Below, piece after piece: positions 58,424 to 64,000 of a stretch of 64,000 nucleotides of DNA. This DNA comes from Dendrophyllia cribrosa. Lineage: Eukaryota > Cnidaria > Anthozoa > Scleractinia > Dendrophylliidae. Position 1 is the stretch's first letter; each line of letters begins with the position of its first letter. Location of the stretch: contig JAJLRJ010000004.1 in assembly GCA_024195265.1 (NCBI GenBank), positions 42,228,488 through 42,292,487 on the forward strand. The letters run 5' to 3'. The notes beneath the pieces are model-generated. The model was not told the DNA's origin, did not search any database, and saw nothing but the letters and a program-made list of their open reading frames with translations. Position numbers and translations under genes: made by a program.

Positions 58424-58891
58424 TTACATATTTTTTATTCCTTGTCTTACAGGAATTCGAGATGGGGGTGTAGCTGGTGGTGTTGCAGCGGGGGTTGTCG
58501 CGATTGTGTTTGCTGGTGTGTTTGATTTTCTCCCAAGCCTTTGCATTATAGCTTCGCGCTGGTAATAAACACCAGCAGCAGAGACAATCAACCCACCAAC
58601 CCCCAGAATATAAATGATTGAGTTGTTGTTGCTGTCACTTGTTGTGTCACTTGTTGCGCCACTTATTGCAGAATTGTTTTCGCTTGTTGAGGGTGCAGGC
58701 TTTTGTGCTTCAGCCCTTTTCTTTGCTTCACGGGCCATGCGGTTGCGTTCTGCTAGCCTTTTACCAGAAGCAACACGGCCGGGGTTCTTTTCTGTTGCAG
58801 GCTTTGTTTTCGGGGCCTCAGAGGTAACACGGTCAGGTGTTGGAGTTGGAGTTGGAGTTTCTTCAGGGATCGTCTCGAGTGGTGTGGCCAT
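58424..58891 (-). CDS. Polinton-associated 155-residue single-pass membrane protein
   Basis: It starts MATPLETIPEE. A Thr/Pro-rich N-terminus is followed by a basic helix-like region (GKRLAERNRMAREAKKRAE at about 42-61), an Asn/Ser linker and one transmembrane segment (IIYILGVGGLIVSAAGVYY at about 92-110). The tail is Pro/Thr-rich. Its position in the small-gene cassette with its own boundary motif suggests a virion or assembly role, but this is not shown. Confidence 0.75.
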   Translation of the reverse strand: MATPLETIPEETPTPTPTPDRVTSEAPKTKPATEKNPGRVASGKRLAERNRMAREAKKRAEAQKPAPSTSENNSAISGATSDTTSDSNNNSIIYILGVGGLIVSAAGVYYQREAIMQRLGRKSNTPANTIATTPAATPPATPPSRIPVRQGIKNM

Positions 58892-58894
58892 CCT

Positions 58895-58903
58895 GTATAT
58901 ATG
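58895..58903 (-). promoter_or_regulatory. TATA-like boundary motif before the 155-residue gene
   Basis: Plus strand GTATATATG, then T-rich. It ends three bases from the ATG at 58891. Confidence 0.62.
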
Positions 58904-58960
58904 TGAGTTTTATTTTTTACAAGATGTGCCAGGTTGCTGACAGGTTGCTGCCAGGTTTCT

Positions 58961-59587
58961 TCAAGGTTTCTGCGAGGTCGGCACAGGCCCCAGCCCAACT
59001 TCATCAAGTCCCTCAAGTGGATAGCCTTCACTGTCTCTGGTTGGATGTGTGGGTGGGGGCTGGGGTTCCAATTCTATCAAGTCAGTCTTGTGATCAGGCT
59101 CTCGTTCAAACTTGATGTGTTTTGTTGTGATGAGAGCAGCATTGGCAATCGCCAGCAATCGCCCGCATCGCACGGCAATAGCCCCAGCAAGATTTGACAG
59201 CTCCTGGTTGATGATGTAGTCGTTCTTGAGTTCTTTCTGCAACTCCGCCAGATCATCAACCGGGATCACCATGCCAACGCCTTTGGACGCGAGCATGATT
59301 GCTGAATCAACTAGGGATTCGGTTGTCTTGTTGCCGATGTATGCCTCGTACCTTTTGCAGTACTTGTCAACGTCCTTGTCTGACAACCGCTTGACATGAT
59401 CGTGTGTGAGCTGCACACCGATGGCTTCTTTAGCCTTGCCAGTTGAAACAAGGATTGCCAGCTTCTCACGTTTGGCAGGAATGTCATTGTCACCAACTAT
59501 ACTTGTGGGAGGTGCGGCACCAGGGGTGGCCTCCAGCATCTGCATTACTGCGTTCAAGGCGACCTGGTCTTCAGCTGCTTCAGCCAT
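58961..59587 (-). CDS. Polinton-associated 208-residue protein, unknown function
   Basis: It starts MAEAAEDQVAL. The best-organised part is residues 60-160 (LTHDHVKRLSDKDVDKYCKR, GNKTTESLVDSAIMLASKGVG, ELSNLAGAIAVRCGRLLAIA), with a hydrophobic segment near 140-155. The C-terminus is Pro-rich. I recognise the central block as recurrent in Polintons of corals and anemones, but I know of no assigned function. The frame is intact. A boundary motif lies at 59593-59603, five bases from the ATG. Confidence 0.85.
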   Translation of the reverse strand: MAEAAEDQVALNAVMQMLEATPGAAPPTSIVGDNDIPAKREKLAILVSTGKAKEAIGVQLTHDHVKRLSDKDVDKYCKRYEAYIGNKTTESLVDSAIMLASKGVGMVIPVDDLAELQKELKNDYIINQELSNLAGAIAVRCGRLLAIANAALITTKHIKFEREPDHKTDLIELEPQPPPTHPTRDSEGYPLEGLDEVGLGPVPTSQKP

Positions 59588-59592
59588 CAGGG

Positions 59593-59603
59593 GTATACAT
59601 ATG
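59593..59603 (-). promoter_or_regulatory. TATA-like boundary motif before the 208-residue gene
   Basis: Plus strand GTATACATATG then TGTTTTT. It ends five bases from the ATG at 59587. Confidence 0.65.
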
Positions 59604-59608
59604 TGTTT

Positions 59609-61142
59609 TTAATTTTCAATAATTCTCTTGATGTCGGGTAAAATGGTTTCAAGCTCTCGTATAAGCCCTGCCATGGTGTCTGGCATAGAATTCAACCGCA
59701 AGGGATATCTGGCCAGAGGCATGAGGCGCAGATCTTCCTCACCAGCGGCTTTGATAATTTTGTTTTGTGCATTACGTGTTTCAAGCTTGCAAATAACAGT
59801 CGGTCATCGGACAATTGTCCGGCAAATTTGAGGTTTTGACAGGTAAAAGCTGAGCCTGGTCGGACACTCTGACCGGGCATTTCAACTTTAATGAAAAATA
59901 TTTTTTCTTGAAGTTTGTGGCCAAATATGGAACAAGTTTATTTTATTATACTACCGCAATACAACGCAAAAATGCTTTGTTATCACTTTCGTTTTTCTTC
60001 CGTTCCGAAAATGAATTTATCACGCGCAATGCGTCGTCTTAAATGTCACGTTGAATTGTAAACACGTCACATCAAGCGCCAGTATTCCTAAGTTGTTAAT
60101 TGACGCTTTTTGGGGCGGCGTCGTGAAAGATCGTTTAGCCCTATTCATTAACTACCTTCCATTCGCTTAAAACTTTTGCTACGCGAAGGAGAGTTATTTT
60201 ATCAAATTTCAACGTGTTACATTAAATCTAATTACACAAATTTTCTATTTAATTGATCCCGAAAAAGAGTCTTTCAGGGGAAACTTGCTTTCAAAAGAAA
60301 TCGAAGAATTCATGTAATCAGGCCAATTTTCAAGTCTCTGAATGTTACTGTGAGTTTTAAACAGTCCAGGAAAGTCTACAAGCAGAGGTCAACAAAATGT
60401 GTTCTTCTAAAAGAAGATAGTTCTGATGAAGTCAGTTCATCTGAGGAATCTGAAGAGACTCTTCAGAAGTGAAGAGGAAGATACAGAAACATTCTGATTC
60501 TCCATAAAACACAAACTTTCTTCATTTTAGTTAATATCATCGCAAGATGTAACAGACCCTTCTTTAAAATCAATTTAAAATCAATCTCATTGACATAGCA
60601 AGAAAGAGCTTGGATTAAAATAATTAATAGAAATGAGAAAAAAGTTCAAGGCAATATATGACAATTTCTTTGAGAAATCATGATTTCAAAATTCCTAAAA
60701 TTTACAGGTGTTTGTGACTAGGCGTGTGGTGCCAATATGTTTTCCGCCAATAATACAAACATGTTTAAATTTGTCGGTTATCAACAGGTAAATAATACCT
60801 GATTTAATGTAAAGGTGCTCTTTCTGGTGCTAGTATTGATTTTTCACTCAGTTGACTTTAATTTTAAGCCGTTCGAATTTGCAACCAACATTCTGACGAA
60901 GGGTCACCATCTATATTGAAATACAGAACGGAAATGTCTCTTATGTCTCTTTTTTAATTTCTAATGACAAAGAAAATTTTTGTCCGACCAGACTGGCTTC
61001 TTGTCAGGTCAAAACGTGTCCTTGGCCTGACAAATGACCTGCTTATAGACAAAAATTATTTGCAGGTTTGTGTTTGGTTGTGCAATTCATCCAAAAGCTG
61101 TGAAAGCACAGTGAGCTTGTGTAGACTTGTTGGCGCATTCAT
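59609..61142 (-). pseudogene. Polinton-associated small gene of about 79 codons, split by a transposon
   Basis: The 5' part starts with ATG at 61142 (MNAPTSLHKL) and runs to about 61070. The 3' part runs from about 59781 to a TAA at 59609-59611 (tail LETILPDIKRIIEN). The two parts are in the same frame when the element at 59782-61069 and one copy of the flanking repeat GTGTTT are left out of the count. The predicted product is short and helical, of unknown function. A boundary motif sits one base before the start. Confidence 0.75.
59782..61069. mobile_element. Non-autonomous DNA transposon, 1.29 kb, inside a Polinton gene
   Basis: The ends are imperfect inverted repeats: GCTTGCAAATAA at the left and, reversed, ACCTGCAAATAA at the right. 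Subterminal similarity extends over about 85 bases around CTGGTCGGACA. Both sides carry GTGTTT (59776-59781 and 61070-61075), a target-site duplication of at least 6 bases. The interior is AT-rich and has no convincing transposase frame; an acidic Ser/Glu stretch near 60420-60470 is the only coding-like trace. The superfamily is undetermined (hAT-like is possible). Confidence 0.8.
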
Positions 61143-61143
61143 G

Positions 61144-61152
61144 GTATATATG
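61144..61152 (-). promoter_or_regulatory. TATA-like boundary motif before the split small gene
   Basis: Plus strand GTATATATG, one base from the ATG at 61142 and directly after the ATPase gene stop side. Confidence 0.62.
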
Positions 61153-61157
61153 TGTGT

Positions 61158-61757
61158 TTAAACCTTGTACTCAATTCCATACGGGTGCCTCAGAGAGAAA
61201 ACCAGGTGGGAGAACTTGCGGGATTTGAGCCTTGCAATAAACTCTTTGTACTCCTCGTGGGAGAGCTCGCCGGCATAATCTTCGAATATGGCTTTGGTTG
61301 TCTTGCTGGAGGGCGTGTAAAAGAGCACGATCGCTGCAATGTTGTCACAATATGGCTTGGCAATGCTGGTGATCTGCTGGGTCAAGACCCACACGGATAT
61401 GCCGTCATGCCTTGCGCTGAACCCCAGATTGACCAGCTGGCTCGTGCGGCCTTTGACATCTTTGGAGGCGGCGCAGTCATCGAGAATGAATAAAGTGTTG
61501 GTGCATGTGAAAAAGAAGCTCGCCAGCCTCAACCAGTCTTCGATCTCGTGCTGTTGGCAGACAATCACGAAGATGTGCGGATCGCGATCCACGAAGCCAT
61601 CGTATGTCTTGTTCTTAACAAATGTGGGGCAGAATAAAACGATGTAATCAAAAGAACCCCTAAAGGGGCCTCGCAGTTGTGAGAGAAGATACTGTGTCTT
61701 GCCAGAGTTAGTGGGGCCCACGATTAGTGCATTGAATGGCAGCTTTCTTGGGTCCAT
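61158..61757 (-). CDS. FtsK/A32-like genome-packaging ATPase
   Basis: 199 residues starting MDPRKLPFNALIVG; an ATG three codons upstream is less likely. Walker A is GPTNSGKT at about 14-21 and Walker B is LFILDDCAAS near residue 90. Later motifs include LVNLGFSARHDGISVWVLTQ (sensor-type segment ending in Gln) and a C-terminal HLVFSLRHPYGIEYKV. The family is the HerA/FtsK-type ATPase that packages DNA into Polinton and related virus capsids. The length is normal for the family and the frame is intact. It overlaps the end of the small gene at 61708-61914 by 50 bases and has no boundary motif of its own, which suggests a shared transcript. Confidence 0.95.
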   Translation of the reverse strand: MDPRKLPFNALIVGPTNSGKTQYLLSQLRGPFRGSFDYIVLFCPTFVKNKTYDGFVDRDPHIFVIVCQQHEIEDWLRLASFFFTCTNTLFILDDCAASKDVKGRTSQLVNLGFSARHDGISVWVLTQQITSIAKPYCDNIAAIVLFYTPSSKTTKAIFEDYAGELSHEEYKEFIARLKSRKFSHLVFSLRHPYGIEYKV

Positions 61758-61914
61758 AACCAACACCTATATTAGTTGGTTTGCAAACTGGTGGGGAGGG
61801 GGCCATTGCCAGAAGTCTTTGTATTTCATTGTGTGACAGATATCCGGTGGATGGCAGAGGAGCCGGTTTGGGATAGAAGTTGATCTTGTTTGTGGTTTGT
61901 TGTTTTGTGGCCAT
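61708..61914 (-). CDS. Polinton-associated 68-residue protein upstream of and overlapping the ATPase gene
   Basis: It starts MATKQQTTNKINFYPKPA; the ATG 12 codons upstream falls inside the boundary-motif region and is discarded. Conserved-looking parts are INFYPKPAPLPSTGYLS and APSPPVCKPTNIGVGYGPKK. It has no membrane segment. Overlap with the ATPase start suggests translational coupling or leaky scanning (inference). Function unknown. Confidence 0.7.
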   Translation of the reverse strand: MATKQQTTNKINFYPKPAPLPSTGYLSHNEIQRLLAMAPSPPVCKPTNIGVGYGPKKAAIQCTNRGPH

Positions 61915-61925
61915 GGGGCTGGTGG

Positions 61926-61936
61926 GTATATATATG
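61926..61936 (-). promoter_or_regulatory. TATA-like boundary motif before the 68-residue/ATPase pair
   Basis: Plus strand GTATATATATG. It ends 11 bases from the ATG at 61914 and probably serves the overlapping ATPase gene too. Confidence 0.62.
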
Positions 61937-61989
61937 CGTGCGTTGTTCAATATGCTGGTGTTGTGCGTGTGCGTGTGTGCTGCGTTTAC

Positions 61990-62626
61990 TTAGTACTGTA
62001 CAGATTCCAGCTGCCTGCCCATGATGTTCATCTGTGAGTCTGAGAGGGTGAAGATGTGGCAGTTTGAGTTTCCCGAGCCTGTGCCGTTTCGTTCGATCTC
62101 GAGTTGCACGCCATCCTGTGTGTTGACGAGCCGTTGACCGTTGCCGTGCAGGGCTGTGTCACCCATGGCCCGCAGGTCAATCCAGAGACCAAACTTGTTG
62201 CCTGTGAGATATTTGGTCAAGTTCATGTTAGGCCTGCCGTCCGTGTGTGGGGTAAAATGCCGGGTTATCTCTCTCCACATGTTTGTACCACTGATGCCCT
62301 CGTTGTAAAGCCTGTTTGGAACACCGTTGACTGTGACCTTCACTTTGGTGATGTCGGGATTGAAATAGTTGTCAGAGTCCCTGGCACCAGCCATGTAGGG
62401 GTTGATGAACAGCAAGAGGATGCCCTTGAGAGACCGGCGCTGTGGGTTAACCCTAAGATTCAGCCGAGTGTCACCACTTTTTGAGAAGGGATGCACCCGA
62501 TCTCGCATTACCAGGTCATAAGCGAACTCCTTGCCACTGGTGTAAGCGCTTGTTGCTGCGTCGGCCAGAGTCTTACTTCTGATTGTCTCATACTCCAGCT
62601 GGATGTTTTCCAACTTGTACACGAGC
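61990..62626 (-). pseudogene. Polinton major capsid protein (double jelly roll), C-terminal half only
   Basis: Family-like residues run from about 62626 (LENIQLEYETIRSKTLAD) through RVNPQRRSLKGILLLF, NPDITKVKVTVNGVPNRLY and NKFGLWIDLRAM to the stop at 61990. That is roughly 210 residues of a protein usually over 500 long. It would form the capsid shell. The open frame continues upstream to an ATG at 62754, but that part is antisense to the repeats of the plus-strand gene and is not capsid sequence. The N-terminal jelly roll is absent, and the join at about 62626 is abrupt. Confidence 0.85.
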
Positions 62627-64000
62627 TTCCTGAAGACTGGGACATAGACCACGATGATGACGACGATGACGAACAAGAAGTTGACACAACAACACCCTTT
62701 CAACCAGATGCTGCATCCACCCCATATCATGGTGGTGAACAGCATGAAATGCATACAATGCCTCGCAAAGAAAGTGGGCTACCTTACCAACCAGGTGCTG
62801 CATCCACCCCATATCATGGTGGTGAACAGCATGAAATGCATACAATGCCTAATGAGCAGAGCAGGTTAGATGAAACTTCCCCCCTGCTTTCAGGGAGTGG
62901 CAGAGAACGGGCATGGAATAGACTCAAGCTCTTATTTCCAGATGCTAATTCAATAGATCTTGATGCATATTATGACCCCAAATCTAAAAGATTAATGATT
63001 AAAAAAAGTGGCTTTGGTCAAAAAGCATACACTCTCTACACAAAAGAAAGGTTAACTGGGCGTACAAGAATAAACCCAAACCTTTCACAAGAAATCAGAT
63101 TTGCTCTTGGTCAGTCTGCAGACGAAAAAATAGCTCAAGATAAAACAGAGATAAGGGAAGAAAAACAAATAGCGAAGGAGACAGAAAAACAACTGAAGGA
63201 GGAGGCCAGGGTTGTTGTAGAGCTACAACAAAGACAAAATGAGGTGCAAATCCTCAGAAACAGAAAAGAACAAGCTCAAGCGGAGAGGGAGGCTCTGGAG
63301 GAGGAACACGGTTCAAGAGTTGAAAATCAAGCCGAGATAGACCGCCTAAAACTGCTGGAGAAGAATTTTCAACGAGATATTGAAAACACGGAAAAAGAAG
63401 TGGCGGCCCTTCAAAAAATACATAAACAACGAGCCCAAGAACAGGCAAAGGCAGACAAAAACAGAACACGCCTTTCTGCTAAGGTGAAGGAAAAAAATGA
63501 ACTTGAAGCAGGACTAAACTCAACTAAACCCCTTGATGAGTTAAACGAAAGAGAAGCCGAGCTTGAACGACAGATCGCAGAAGACAAGCGCGTTATAGAG
63601 GATGAGAACACTTCTCCCTCTGAAAGAGAAGCCGCGGAAGTCCGAGTTGCTGAGCGAGAAGATGAGCTGGCAAGGCTCAGACCACAGGTTCAAGAAAGGG
63701 AACAAGCACTGTCTTTGAGAGAGAGGGTAAGAGAAATCTTCAAGAAATACGGATGGACCCTGCAAGCTATTGTTCTGGCAGCTGGCATCACCATCAGCGC
63801 TGTTGTACTCGCCACCTTGAATGGCCTGGCAAGGGTCACCAAGGCTATTGGAAATGGGCTTAAAGAGCTTGGCAAAAAGGCAGCCAGCGCACTGCCTGGC
63901 CTCATTGGCTCAATTGTGAGCTTCATCTTCAAAGCAGCCGGGTCGGTCATCTCCTTTCTGGGCGAACACGCCTGGCTGCTCATCCTTGCCGTGGTGGCCT
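62626..64000 (+). CDS. Polinton-associated coiled-coil/membrane protein, truncated at both ends
   Basis: The frame is continuously open from 62485 past the window end; recognisable protein begins near LPEDWDID at 62626. Order: an acidic Asp run, two copies of a 29-residue unit (AASTPYHGGEQHEMHTMP at 62701-62763 and 62788-62850), a globular part (LFPDANSIDLDAYYDP, SGFGQKAYTLYTKERLTG), a long Glu/Lys/Gln coiled coil (about 63100-63715), then several hydrophobic segments (LQAIVLAAGITISAVVLATL, SVISFLGEHAWLLILAVV). I recall this end motif from coral Polinton proteins of unknown role, possibly membrane or core associated. The true start codon is not visible because of the junction at 62626. Confidence 0.8.
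62701..62850. repeat. 87-base in-frame tandem duplication
   Basis: 62701-62763 and 62788-62850 are nearly identical (62 of about 63 bases) at a period of 87 bases, or 29 codons, inside the plus-strand coiled-coil gene. Confidence 0.9.

Larger units (their letters stand above)
52539..64000. mobile_element. Endogenous Polinton/Maverick (adintovirus-like) element, right end beyond window
   Basis: Protein-primed family B DNA polymerase, retroviral-type integrase, FtsK/A32-like packaging ATPase and a double-jelly-roll-type major capsid fragment occur together with a set of small genes. This combination defines Polintons/Mavericks and adintoviruses. The polymerase is on the plus strand. Integrase, ATPase, capsid and seven small genes are on the minus strand and form one tight array. 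A further plus-strand gene begins at 62626. The left boundary is placed at the hairpin 52539-52662 but is uncertain. No terminal inverted repeat pair or 6-base target duplication can be checked because the other end is outside. The GC content is visibly higher than in the flanks. It is damaged: stops in polymerase and integrase, a transposon insertion and a truncated capsid gene. Confidence 0.93.

Noticed and set aside
62104..62484. 126-codon plus-strand frame opposite the capsid fragment
   Set aside because: Antisense shadow of the capsid sequence.
62627..62754. N-terminal 43 residues of the minus-strand frame containing the capsid fragment (MHFMLF...)
   Set aside because: They are antisense to the duplicated acidic repeat of the plus-strand gene and have no capsid character.

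Overview
The window looks like animal nuclear DNA, most likely from an anthozoan cnidarian and probably a stony coral. This is inferred from spliced genes with GT-AG introns, a TRIM/filamin/glycine-rich gene type I associate with corals and anemones, a very dense load of palindromic MITE-like repeats, and a Polinton/adintovirus-type element. No species can be named from the sequence alone.

Left part (1-30.6 kb): two tandem, same-strand genes for secreted furin/PC-type proprotein convertases. The first (520-8463) lacks its 5' exons, which lie left of the window. The second (15036-30593) is complete in 13 exons, with signal peptide, prodomain, Asp/His/Asn/Ser catalytic set and P domain. In both, the P domain is split by a long acidic disordered insert before its last strand. 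The copies differ in intron positions, one intron has a GC donor, and one exon carries a patch of near-identity suggesting gene conversion. A decayed fragment of the same gene type lies at 48.9 kb inside a duplicated block. Introns and spacers hold satellites, MITEs and fragments of non-LTR retrotransposons.

Middle part (30.6-52.5 kb): mostly repeats, with one clear gene at 40682-44888. It encodes a RING/B-box/coiled-coil/filamin E3 ligase joined by splicing to an ALK-like glycine-rich domain. A relic of a paralogue's 3' end sits just upstream. The rest is MITEs, long palindromes, duplicated blocks and a candidate 54-base collagen exon present twice.

Right part (52.5-64 kb, running off the window): an endogenous Polinton/Maverick (adintovirus-like) element. 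It has a protein-primed DNA polymerase B on the plus strand. On the minus strand lie a retroviral-type integrase, a packaging ATPase, the C-terminal half of a major capsid protein and seven small genes of unknown role, three of them putative membrane proteins. A plus-strand coiled-coil/membrane protein gene follows. Polymerase and integrase each carry an in-frame stop, the polymerase has also lost part of its C-terminus, one small gene is split by a 1.29 kb transposon, and the capsid gene ends at a strand-switch junction. Nine of the element's genes have the same short TATA-like motif 1-13 bases upstream of the start codon.
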